A stretch of DNA of 64,000 nt, taken from assembly GCF_007483665.1 (NCBI RefSeq), contig NZ_VIQO01000014.1:288855-352854 (forward strand). The letters run 5' to 3'. The notes beneath the pieces were generated by a model, which ran no database searches, was not told where the DNA came from, and worked only from the letters and a program-made list of their open reading frames with translations. Position 1 is the first letter of the stretch. Each line of letters opens with the position of its first letter. This document shows, piece after piece, positions 15,360 to 23,139 of the stretch. Source of the DNA: Catellatospora sichuanensis. GTDB taxonomy: Bacteria; Actinomycetota; Actinomycetes; Mycobacteriales; Micromonosporaceae. Both the position numbers and the translations under genes were made by a program.

Positions 15360-17258
15360 CTAGTGGAGCAGGCTCCAGCCGCGCAGGTGGCTCTGCTCGC
15401 CCTTGACGACGTCCTCGACGACCAGCGTCCACTCGCCCACCTCGGCGACCCCGCCCAGGCGCACCTGGTAGACCTCGGTCAGGTCGGCGGCGCGGTCCTC
15501 GGCGTCGGGGGCCTTGAGCAGGTGGGTCCGGCCGGCCGGGGAGACCAGCTCCAGGCGCAGGTCACCGCGGCGCGGGTGGGTGAGGTTGACGGCCACCTCG
15601 GCGACCTCGAGGGTGCCCCGCTCCTGGACCTTGGTGATCCACTTGATCGGGCCCGGGTCCAGGATCGGGGGCTGCGGCCACTCCTCCCAGACCAGGTTCC
15701 ACTTGGGGGTGCACAGCTTCCACGGGTAGCTGTAGGTGCCGACGCCGACGGCCGCCCACGCCATCGCCACGGTCCGGTAGGTGCTGCCGCACCTGCCGTA
15801 GAGGTCCGCGGTGGCGGCGAGGGTGTCGGCGCGGGCCTCGGCGAACGTCTCGTCGCTGGTGAAGTAGTTGGTCAGCGCGTGGTACCAGATCTGGGTGGCG
15901 CGATCTCGGCCGATGCCGACGACGGACGAGCCGTTGCAGGTGGGGCTGGTGCCGTACGGGGTGGCCCCACTGCCCTCGGCGGCCAGGAAGAAGAAGTGGT
16001 TGGCGACACCCGAGGAGAAGTGCGGGTCGAGGTTGCCGATGCCGTTGTACCAGCAGTCCTTGGAGATCCCGTCCAGCGACGGCTGGTACAGGTAGCGCAG
16101 CGGGTCGCCGGTGCCCCAGATGTCGATCTCCTCGCCGAGCAGGTAGTCCGGCGTGTCCACGGCGTTGTTCGCGTAGAACTCGGCCATCGTGCCGAGGATG
16201 TCGCTGGTGCCCTCGTTGAGGCCGCCCGACTCCCCCGCATAGATCAGGCCGCCGACGGCCTGGGTCACGCCGTGCGACATCTCGTGCGCGACCACGTCCA
16301 GCGACACCAGCGGCCGCAGCCCGTTGCTGCCGTCGCCGTAGCGCATCACCTTCTGCGTCGCGCTCCAGCTGGCGTTGGCCCAGTTCACGTCGCGGTGCAC
16401 CTGCGAGGTGGTGCCGACGCCGTCGTCGAAGATGCCGTGCCGGCCGAGCACGTCGAGGTAGAAGTCCCAGGTGTTGGCCGAGCCGTAGTGCACGTCCACG
16501 GCCGCGCTCTGGTTGGTCGCCGGGTTGCCGTCGCCCCAGATGTTGTCGGCGTCGGTGAACGTCACGCACGGGCCTGCGACGGTGTGCTGCATGTCGCAGG
16601 TCTTCGAGTTGCCGCGCAGCGGGTCGATCGTCCGGTAGTCGAAGATCGTCTGCGTGGTGCTCAGCGACACCTGGCCACCGTAGATGCTGTGCCCGGTGCC
16701 AATGGCCGTGTGCTCCAGCGGGTTGGTACGCAGCACGCGAGGCTCGACGGCGTCGACGACCGCCTCCGTCTCGCCGGTAGCCATCGTCACCGGCAACCGC
16801 CAGGCCAGCCGCCCCGTGCCGCCGACCCCGTCGACGATCAGCTGCGGGGTGCCGACCCCGGTCGCCCGCAGGGCGTCCCGGGCCGTGGCCGCGGCCTGGC
16901 CGGCAGTGACCCGGGGCTCGGTGCCCACGGCGACCGGCCGGTCCAGCGACACGGAGACCCCGTCGAGGGCTCCGTCCGGTGCCACGTGCACCACGAAGTC
17001 CCCGCCCACCACCGGCAGGCCCTGGAACAGCCGGGTGAACCGGACGTGGGCGGAGCCGGTCCGGGTGACCGCGGCCCGGAACACCTCGTAGCGGTCACCC
17101 TCGGCGGCCCGTACCGCCGCCGGGTTGAGCCTGATCAGTTCCTGTGCGCGGGCGATCGCCGCGTCCTCGGGTGATCCGGCGGCCTGCGCCGGAGCGGTCA
17201 GCGCCACGGCGCTGCCGCACAGCAGCACCGCCGCGAGTGCCATGGAGACCCGTCTCAT
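15360..17258 (-). CDS. Secreted M4 (thermolysin-family) metallopeptidase with proprotein-convertase P domain
   Basis: A 632-residue pre-pro-enzyme. A signal peptide (about 1-27, MALAAVLLCGSAVALTAPA) is followed by an FTP/PepSY-type propeptide (about 30-200). The M4 catalytic domain has the zinc motif HEMSH near residue 325 and the third ligand in GGLNEGTSD about 25 residues later. At the C-terminus sits a P domain of about 90 residues (VNLTHPRRGDLRLELVSPAG, GEWTLVVEDV). It is a zinc endopeptidase released from the cell after self-processing. The ATG at 17258 has AAGGGAAGG upstream; the open frame upstream lacks a ribosome site. Three heptamer repeats in its promoter suggest control by a SARP-type activator. 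Confidence 0.93.
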   Translation of the reverse strand: MRRVSMALAAVLLCGSAVALTAPAQAAGSPEDAAIARAQELIRLNPAAVRAAEGDRYEVFRAAVTRTGSAHVRFTRLFQGLPVVGGDFVVHVAPDGALDGVSVSLDRPVAVGTEPRVTAGQAAATARDALRATGVGTPQLIVDGVGGTGRLAWRLPVTMATGETEAVVDAVEPRVLRTNPLEHTAIGTGHSIYGGQVSLSTTQTIFDYRTIDPLRGNSKTCDMQHTVAGPCVTFTDADNIWGDGNPATNQSAAVDVHYGSANTWDFYLDVLGRHGIFDDGVGTTSQVHRDVNWANASWSATQKVMRYGDGSNGLRPLVSLDVVAHEMSHGVTQAVGGLIYAGESGGLNEGTSDILGTMAEFYANNAVDTPDYLLGEEIDIWGTGDPLRYLYQPSLDGISKDCWYNGIGNLDPHFSSGVANHFFFLAAEGSGATPYGTSPTCNGSSVVGIGRDRATQIWYHALTNYFTSDETFAEARADTLAATADLYGRCGSTYRTVAMAWAAVGVGTYSYPWKLCTPKWNLVWEEWPQPPILDPGPIKWITKVQERGTLEVAEVAVNLTHPRRGDLRLELVSPAGRTHLLKAPDAEDRAADLTEVYQVRLGGVAEVGEWTLVVEDVVKGEQSHLRGWSLLH

Positions 17259-17308
17259 GACGACCTTCCCTTCCCTGTCAGCCAATGGCCACAGGGGTAC
17301 GCGGGCGC

Positions 17309-17337
17309 GGCTGTCACGCGGTTGCGGAAGGGTTGTG
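17309..17337 (-). promoter_or_regulatory. Three SARP-type heptamers upstream of the M4 protease
   Basis: Read on the minus strand: CACAACC - cttc - CGCAACC - gcgt - GACAGCC, an exact 11-bp period. A TACCCC box lies 9 bp after the last heptamer. Same sequence and geometry as the repeats at 15296-15313. Confidence 0.5.
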
Positions 17338-17416
17338 CGGCAGGTCCGCACGGGTGCAGGAAGCTGCAGCGATCGGGGGTTACCCGGGGGACCGAGCGGC
17401 TGGCATGATCCTCGCC

Positions 17417-17854
17417 ATGACCGAGGGACCCGACTCCGACCAGTACGGCCACGTCCGGCTCACCACCGTGGAGCCCGACGGCCAGTTCATCACCGAGGTG
17501 CTGCCCGCGAAGGCGCTGCCGGGCGGGCTGGTGGAACTGCTGGGCAGTCCCGGCCTGGTGACGGGTGCCGCCGCGGGCGACGTGCTGGTCCTGCGGGCGG
17601 ACGGCTTCCACGTGGTGCGCCGCGGCCCAAACAACACCGTGCAGGTGTACGCCGACCCGCCGCTCGACGAGCACGCGATGGCGTGGCTGGCCAAGGCCTT
17701 CGAAACCGTCGGCGGCTACGTCGAGGCCCCGGCGGAGCGGCAGTTCGCCGTCGCCACCGTGCCGACCGCGGCGGGCCGCGAGATCGTCGAAACGATCATG
17801 GCGGAGGCCGGCGAGCAGATCCCCGGCATGGAGTGGCAGTTCGGCACGGCCTGA
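17417..17854 (+). CDS. Conserved hypothetical protein, DUF4265-like
   Basis: A 145-residue soluble protein without signal or membrane segment. The order of features (VRLTTVEPDGQFITEVLPAKAL, GDVLVLRADGFHVVRRG, NNTVQVYADPP, a helix MAWLAKAFETVGGYVE, final ATVPTAAGREIVETI) resembles the DUF4265 family, whose function is unknown. I am not certain of the match. The ATG at 17417 was preferred over an in-frame ATG at 17405. It is divergent from the M4 protease and converges on the DapA-family gene. Confidence 0.65.
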   Translation: MTEGPDSDQYGHVRLTTVEPDGQFITEVLPAKALPGGLVELLGSPGLVTGAAAGDVLVLRADGFHVVRRGPNNTVQVYADPPLDEHAMAWLAKAFETVGGYVEAPAERQFAVATVPTAAGREIVETIMAEAGEQIPGMEWQFGTA

Positions 17855-17945
17855 CGGAGAGCTGTCAAAGGCTGGTCGCCGGCCGGTGGAGCGCCCGGCG
17901 GATCTTCGGATCCCGGCGCCCCCTTCCGGCGCGACCGGTAATAGG

Positions 17946-18815
17946 TCAGCCGCCGACCTCGGCGAGCTGCTTCAGGGCCGCGGCGGTGCTGTCCGGGTGG
18001 GCGTCGAGCAGCGGCAGGCGTACGCCCCGGGTCGGGATGCGGCCCTGCGCGTGCAGCGCGGCCTTGACCACCGTCGGGTTGGGTTCGGCGAACAGCGCCT
18101 TGGACAGCGGTGCGAGCCGGTGGCCCAGCGCGCGGGCGCCGATCGCGTCACCGGACTGCCACAGCCGGATCAGTTCGGCGAACTGCGCGGTGGCCAGGTG
18201 CGCCGAGGACAGGATCCCGCCGTGCGCCCCGAGCGCGAGCAGCGGCGAGATGAACGTGTCGTCGCCGCCGAGCACGGCGAAGCCTTCCGGGGGGTCGGCC
18301 ATCAGCGCGACGGTGTCCTCGTTGATCCCGCCGCCGGCGTACTTGACCCCGGCCACGTTCGGGATCACTGCCAGCCGGCGCAGCGCGTCCGCGGTCAGGT
18401 ACTGCCCGGTGCGGTAGGGGATGTCGTAGACGACCAGCGGCACCGGGCTCGCGGCGGCCAGCCGGGTGAAGTGCGCGATCACGCCTGCCTCGCCGGGCCG
18501 CACGAACGGCGGCACCACGGTCAGCGCCGCGACCGCCTCGGGAAACGCGGCCAGCCCGGCGAGTGCTTCGGGGGTGGCCGCGCCGACGATCAGCGGCGCC
18601 GATCGCTCCCGGCACACCCGGGTGACAGTCTGCACGACGGACTGCTTCTCGGGTTCGGTGAGCGAGCCGGGCTCGCCGGTGGTGCCGAGCGCGACGAGGC
18701 CGGTCGCCCCGTCGTCGAGCATCTGGTGGGCGAGCCGCTCCAGCGCGTCGAGGGCGACCGCGCCGTCGGTGCCGAACGGGGTGATCAGGGGAATGTACAG
18801 ACCGTGCAATGTCAT
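17946..18815 (-). CDS. Dihydrodipicolinate synthase/N-acetylneuraminate lyase family aldolase
   Basis: A 289-residue TIM-barrel class I aldolase. LYIPLITPFGTDGAV opens the barrel; GTTGEPGSLTEPEK carries the pyruvate-carboxylate Thr pair; VYDIPYRTG supplies the catalytic Tyr (about 133); VAGVKYAGG supplies the Schiff-base Lys (about 158). Family members condense pyruvate with an aldehyde. It could be DapA of lysine biosynthesis, but the lone position beside a LysR regulator suggests a catabolic relative, so no gene symbol is given. The ATG at 18815 starts the first barrel strand. Confidence 0.88.
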   Translation of the reverse strand: MTLHGLYIPLITPFGTDGAVALDALERLAHQMLDDGATGLVALGTTGEPGSLTEPEKQSVVQTVTRVCRERSAPLIVGAATPEALAGLAAFPEAVAALTVVPPFVRPGEAGVIAHFTRLAAASPVPLVVYDIPYRTGQYLTADALRRLAVIPNVAGVKYAGGGINEDTVALMADPPEGFAVLGGDDTFISPLLALGAHGGILSSAHLATAQFAELIRLWQSGDAIGARALGHRLAPLSKALFAEPNPTVVKAALHAQGRIPTRGVRLPLLDAHPDSTAAALKQLAEVGG

Positions 18816-18885
18816 GCCCTTATGTTGCCGAAGCCGTTCCGGAAGGACCAGTTCCGATTCCTGACGCAACCCGTAAGCTGAGCTG
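18816..18885. promoter_or_regulatory. Divergent promoter region, DapA-family / LysR
   Basis: 70 bp between divergent start codons, the usual place for LysR autoregulation. A perfect TTCCGGAA palindrome is visible. No clear -10/-35 pair could be assigned. Confidence 0.4.
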
Positions 18886-19785
18886 ATGCTTGACGTGCGC
18901 CGCCTGCGGCTGCTGCGCGACCTGGCCCGGCTGGGCACCATCGCCGCCGTCGCGCAGGCCCACACCTACTCCCCTTCAGCGGTGTCACAGCAGCTCGCCG
19001 CCCTACAGCGGGAGGCGGGCGTGCCACTGATCGAGCGCACCGGCCGCGGTGTCACCCTCACCGCCGCGGGCGCCGCGCTGGTGGGGCACACCGAGACCGT
19101 GCTCGCCGCGCTGGAGGCCGCGTCGGCGACGCTGGCCGCGGCCCGCACGGGCCTACACGGCACGGTGCGCATCGGTGCGTTCCCGACCGCGGTCCGCACG
19201 CTGCTGCCCGCGGCGCTGGTCGCGCTCGCCCGCGACCATCCCGCCCTGGACCTGATGGTCACCGAACTGGACCCGGTCGCCATGCCAGACGCGCTGCGCG
19301 ACCGCAGCCTCGACGTGGCCCTGCTGCACGACTACGACCTCGCGCCCGTTGCGCCCGATCCGACCGTCGACTCGACGCCGCTGCTCGACGAGACGGTGTT
19401 CCTCGCCGTGCCCGAGGCGTTCCCCGTGGACGACGACCCGGTGCGTGCGGCCCGCGACGCCGACTGGATCGTGGGCACGCCGGGCACGCTGTGCCACACC
19501 GTGGCGATCCGGATCTGCCAGGCCGCGGGGCACCCGCTACGAGCCCGTCACCACGCCGACGACTTCACGGCCGTACTGGCACTGGTCGCGGCCGGGCAGG
19601 GCGTCGCCCTGGTGCCGCAACTCGGCGCGGTCCAGCCGCCGCCGGGGGTGCGGCTGGCGCCGCTGACCTCGCGGCGGCGCACCCGGATCGCCTACCGGCG
19701 CGGCTCCGGCGACCATCCGGCCGTGGCCGCGTGCGTGGCCGCCATCCGCACCGCCACCGCCGCATTCCTCGCCAGCCGCGCATGA
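18886..19785 (+). CDS. LysR-family transcriptional regulator
   Basis: A 299-residue regulator. The N-terminal winged helix-turn-helix covers about residues 1-60 (LDVRRLRLLRDLARLGTIAAV, SPSAVSQQLAALQREAGVPL, RGVTLTAAGAALV). It is followed by a periplasmic-binding-like effector domain (GTVRIGAFPTAVRTLLPAAL, LDVALLHDYDL, AGQGVALVPQLGA). It most likely controls the divergent DapA-family gene in response to a small ligand. The ligand is unknown. Confidence 0.9.
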   Translation: MLDVRRLRLLRDLARLGTIAAVAQAHTYSPSAVSQQLAALQREAGVPLIERTGRGVTLTAAGAALVGHTETVLAALEAASATLAAARTGLHGTVRIGAFPTAVRTLLPAALVALARDHPALDLMVTELDPVAMPDALRDRSLDVALLHDYDLAPVAPDPTVDSTPLLDETVFLAVPEAFPVDDDPVRAARDADWIVGTPGTLCHTVAIRICQAAGHPLRARHHADDFTAVLALVAAGQGVALVPQLGAVQPPPGVRLAPLTSRRRTRIAYRRGSGDHPAVAACVAAIRTATAAFLASRA

Positions 19786-19835
19786 TCCTCAAGCACTGAC
19801 CCAACTGCGTTGCAGAAGGCGCCCCTGCCCACCAC

Positions 19836-21128
19836 TCACACGACGACGACGGTGTGTGGGCCGCGCATGACCTCGATCGAGTAGTACGTCGGACGCAACC
19901 GCGGCGCCCCGTCCTCCTCGATCACCTCGAAGAAGCGCAGCTCGCCGCGACGGTGGACGAGATCGAGATGGTCGAACACGGTCACCACGACGAACTTGCC
20001 GTCCGCGTCGAAGGCGACGCCCTCGGGCCGCAGACCGTCGAACAGCTCCTCGCCCACGGTCTCCAGCCGGCCGCTCACCGGGTCGAAGGTGAGCAGGCTC
20101 AGCGAGCTCTGCCGGTCGAGCTGCGGATCGCCCCAGGCGAGATGACTCATCCGCAGGTTCGAGGTCACCACGTGGCGGCCGTCGCGGCTGACGGCCAGAC
20201 CGCCGGGATTGCGGCCCACGACCGCCTCGCCGATCTTCTCCACGGTGCCCGTGTCCGGATCGATGCGCAGGACCGACAGCCGTCCGTCGGCCGGTTCGCC
20301 GTCCACCCCTGCGCCGCCGCGGCCCCACAGCACGTCCGTGGTGAGGAAGTGGCGCCCGTCCGGAGTGAAGCGGCCCGTGAAGGGGAACCTCCCGGTCCTG
20401 ATCGCCGGCCCGAGCGGCTCGATCCACAGCTCCGGCGTACGGTGCGCGGCATACAGGCGCACCTCGTCCCGCCAGGGGAAACAGGCCGCGAACAACTCGC
20501 CGCCCGGATGCCATTCCACGTGGGACGGCACCATCGGCTCGCCGTCCTCCCCGCGCGGCTCCAGTACGGCGCCGTCGCCGAACCCGTTCGGCCCGACCGG
20601 GACCAGGCGCAGCGACGGGTGGGGCTCGGGGCCGAGGATCGCGAAGACGTCGCCGCACGCGAGCGCGAGCAGTCCGCCGCGCGGGTGCAGCGACACGGCC
20701 TGCGGCATGTGCCCGGCCGGGTAGGCGAACAGCAGCTGCGGCTTCGCCGCGTCCCTGATGTCGTACGCCCGGACCGTGCTGCCGGCATCGAGGTCGGTCA
20801 GCAGGTGCGCGTCCGGGCCGCGCTGGCCGAGGGTCTCCACGACGTACGCGTGGGCGCCTTCGGCGTCGACCGCGAGCACGCTCGGGGGCGGGGTCACCGA
20901 GTTCGACGCGGCGATCGTGCCGATCGTCGGCGGGGTGCCGTCGAACGCCAGGGGCAGCTCGATGACGGTGAGCGTGTCCTCCTGTCCGGCCTCGCGCGGG
21001 CCGAGGCTCGCCTGCAGCGGCGCGGACGGCACCGCGTCGGCGTCGCTGACCACCACGATGCGGCGTCCCTGGAACAGCCCCGCCGCGGGCGGTCCCTGCA
21101 GCGATCTGGCGCTGGCGAACGTGCTCAT
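19836..21128 (-). CDS. Lactonase-like seven-blade beta-propeller protein
   Basis: A 430-residue protein made of repeated beta-propeller blades (for example AVDAEGAHAYVVETLGQRG, VSLHPRGGLLALACGDV, GRFTPDGRHFLTTDVLWG, LAVSRDGRHVVTSNLRM, VAFDADGKFVVVTVFD), as in the 6-phosphogluconolactonase/YncE-like family. It has no signal peptide, so it is probably cytoplasmic. Enzymatic activity is unproven; many relatives only bind ligands. The ATG at 21128 has GAAGGAG at good distance. It converges on the LysR gene with a 50-bp gap in which no terminator is visible. Confidence 0.7.
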   Translation of the reverse strand: MSTFASARSLQGPPAAGLFQGRRIVVVSDADAVPSAPLQASLGPREAGQEDTLTVIELPLAFDGTPPTIGTIAASNSVTPPPSVLAVDAEGAHAYVVETLGQRGPDAHLLTDLDAGSTVRAYDIRDAAKPQLLFAYPAGHMPQAVSLHPRGGLLALACGDVFAILGPEPHPSLRLVPVGPNGFGDGAVLEPRGEDGEPMVPSHVEWHPGGELFAACFPWRDEVRLYAAHRTPELWIEPLGPAIRTGRFPFTGRFTPDGRHFLTTDVLWGRGGAGVDGEPADGRLSVLRIDPDTGTVEKIGEAVVGRNPGGLAVSRDGRHVVTSNLRMSHLAWGDPQLDRQSSLSLLTFDPVSGRLETVGEELFDGLRPEGVAFDADGKFVVVTVFDHLDLVHRRGELRFFEVIEEDGAPRLRPTYYSIEVMRGPHTVVVV

Positions 21129-21369
21129 GTGCGGCTCCTTCGGCCATGGCGACCGGCAGAGGCTGCTCGGCCATCGGTCCGCAGCGCGCGTATCCGGGCC
21201 GGGCAGTCAGCCTGCGCGTTCATGCGCCAGGCTATGCCCGGCCGCGGCGACCCGACCCGGCGTTGCGTGATCTGTGCCGCCCACCGGATCTCTCTCGGCC
21301 CATCAGTCACTCGGGGCACACCTGCTTTCGCGGCGGGACCAGCAGCGGCGCACCGCCTAGGGTGGGCAG

Positions 21370-21867
21370 GTGCGATTGGTGGTCATGGCGGACACGCATG
21401 TGCCGAAGCGGGCGCGGGACCTGCCCGCTGCGCTGTGGGACGCGGTGGACGGCGCGGACGTCGTGGTGCACGCCGGCGACTGGGTCGACGTGCCGCTGCT
21501 CGACGCGCTGGAACAGCGGGCGAGACAGCTGATCGCCGTGTATGGCAACAACGACGGTCCCGCCCTGCGGGCCCGGCTGCCGGAGACGGCCCACGCCGAA
21601 CTGGCCGGCCTGCGGATCTCCGTGATCCACGAGACCGGCCCGGCGACCGGCCGCGAACATCGCTGCGCCGCCCTGTTCCCCGACAGTGATGTGTTGTTCT
21701 TCGGCCACTCGCACATCCCGTGGGACAGCACCGCCCCGTCCGGGCTGCGCCTGCTCAATCCGGGTTCGCCGACCGACCGCCGCCGCCAGCCCTACGCCAC
21801 CTACGTCACCGCGGAGGTCGCGGACGGCAGGCTCACCGGCGTCGAGCTGCACCGGCTCGGCCGGTAG
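21370..21867 (+). CDS. YfcE/MJ0936-type metallophosphoesterase
   Basis: A 165-residue calcineurin-like phosphoesterase. Metal-binding motifs are visible in order: DTH (MADTHVP), GDW (VVHAGDWVD), GNND (VYGNNDGP), H (VIHETGP) and GHSH (FFGHSHIP). The short form acts on small phosphodiesters or nucleotides. The GTG at 21370 directly opens the first strand (MRLVVMADTHVP). It is monocistronic and faces a VOC gene across a large hairpin. Confidence 0.88.
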   Translation: MRLVVMADTHVPKRARDLPAALWDAVDGADVVVHAGDWVDVPLLDALEQRARQLIAVYGNNDGPALRARLPETAHAELAGLRISVIHETGPATGREHRCAALFPDSDVLFFGHSHIPWDSTAPSGLRLLNPGSPTDRRRQPYATYVTAEVADGRLTGVELHRLGR

Positions 21868-21971
21868 GCGGTGGCGACGGCCACCGACGCCGGTATGCCG
21901 CCGCCGAGGCCTTCACACGAGTCACGCGCGGGAAGCCCGCATCCCGGCCCGGTCGGGGGTATCACCCTCCA

Positions 21972-22081
21972 GTGCATTTGCTCTGCACCCATTCGCTTGC
22001 TCTGCACCCGCATACGCAACAGGCGCGTGCCCGTTGCGTCGATGGGTGCAGAGCAAGGCTTTGGGTGCAGAGCAAATGCAC
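21972..22081. terminator. 110-bp hairpin built of four copies of a GCAGAGCAA motif
   Basis: Two 49-nt arms (21972-22020 and 22033-22081) pair perfectly except for two symmetric 5-nt internal loops; the loop is 12 nt. Each arm contains the block TTGCTCTGCACCC twice. It lies between convergent genes, so a bidirectional terminator is the simplest reading. The internal duplication is unusual and points to a mobile repeat. Confidence 0.6.
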
Positions 22082-22161
22082 TTGGTGGGGTTACCTTGAG
22101 GCAGCGACACGCAGCGCCCGGTCGTGATCTCCCCTGCCGACGGTGATCCGGCGGACCGGAC

Positions 22162-22572
22162 TCAGCCGGCCGAGTTGGACCAGGACCGGGTGCTCAGGAC
22201 CAGCCGGTAGCCGTCGGGGTCGGCGATGGTGACACCCCAGCGGTCCCAGTACGGCCCCTGCGGAACCCGGATGCCCCCGGCAGCGGCGAGACGTGCCACA
22301 AGCGCGTCGTCGACCGGCCCGGCCAGGTAGAGCACGAGCAGGTCCTCGGCGGTGGGCGCGGGCGGGACGGCGAGGTTGGCCCCCGCGACCAGTTCCAGGT
22401 GCCAGGACGCCTCGGGCCAGCCGACCATCAGCAGATCGTGCTCGCCGGGGCCGTCGGCGCGGCCCCGATGCAGGACGTGCAGGCCGAGTCCGCCGACGTA
22501 GAAACGTTCCGCGGCGGCGAGGTCGCGGCAGGGTCGGGCCAGGCGCAGCTGCGCCTGCGGGTCGCTGGTCAT
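22162..22572 (-). CDS. Single-domain VOC (glyoxalase-like) protein
   Basis: A 136-residue VOC protein (RLARPCRDLAAAERFYVGGLG at the start, WGVTIADPDGYRLVLSTR at the end). One beta-alpha-beta-beta-beta pair suggests it works as a dimer. Substrate unknown. The ATG at 22572 is preceded by GGAG. It is not closely similar to the two-domain VOC protein at 7.1 kb. Confidence 0.82.
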   Translation of the reverse strand: MTSDPQAQLRLARPCRDLAAAERFYVGGLGLHVLHRGRADGPGEHDLLMVGWPEASWHLELVAGANLAVPPAPTAEDLLVLYLAGPVDDALVARLAAAGGIRVPQGPYWDRWGVTIADPDGYRLVLSTRSWSNSAG

Positions 22573-22706
22573 CGCGGCTCCTGTGCGGTCGGGTGCCGCC
22601 AGCCTGCCTGTTCAAGTGCGCTTGAGGTCAAGGTCCGCAGGGGCCGATCCCCGGTCCGGGCGCCGGTGCCGTGGCGCGGGCGGACGCGGGGATCGGCCGG
22701 TAGCGG

Positions 22707-22949
22707 TCAGCGGACCAGGCCGAGGCCCGTGACGGTGCGGTCGTACTCGGTGAAGGTCTGGTTGTTGTACGGCCCGTAGATCCACGTGTGCAGCGAGTTC
22801 GCCGCGGTGTCGATCTCGACCAACCGCACCGGACGACGTCTCCACCAAGCACGTGCCAGCACCAGCCACAACAGAACCCGAGGCAACAGAGAGAATCGAT
22901 CCACGCCTACGTAACGTTCCAGGGCTGGACTACTAAACCTGGCGATCAC
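22707..22949 (-). pseudogene. Gene remnant at the left edge of the low-GC island
   Basis: Only the last 45 or so codons (about 22707-22840, VRLVEIDTAANSLHTWIYGP) have host-like codon use and look like a genuine protein C-terminus. Upstream of them the frame runs into A/T-richer DNA without a plausible start. I read this as the 3' end of a host gene cut by the insertion of the island. The parent family is not certain; the C-termini of secreted phosphoesterases look somewhat similar. Confidence 0.35.
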
Positions 22950-23139
22950 GCACCTCGAAGCCGCAAAGACCGGATCAAACGCTTATCGTGAACGCCGCAG
23001 ATCGGTGCCATGATCGCCGGGTCAAGTTCACCAATCCCGCTCGGACTTCAACTCAGTAGGGAATACCACGCTGGTTGGCCAAGAAATACGGGCCTACTGA
23101 CATTCTGCACTCTGGATCGATATTGAGTACAGCGCAAGA

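Noticed and set aside
17880..17940. Terminator between the DUF4265-like and DapA-family genes
   Set aside because: There is a short GGATC-TTCG-GATCC hairpin in GC-rich sequence, but pairing beyond 5 bp is irregular, so it was not listed as a feature.
21972..22081. CRISPR-like array (repeated TTGCTCTGCACCC words)
   Set aside because: The copies are arranged as a palindrome with 5-nt gaps, not as regularly spaced direct repeats with spacers of 30-40 nt, and no cas gene is near.
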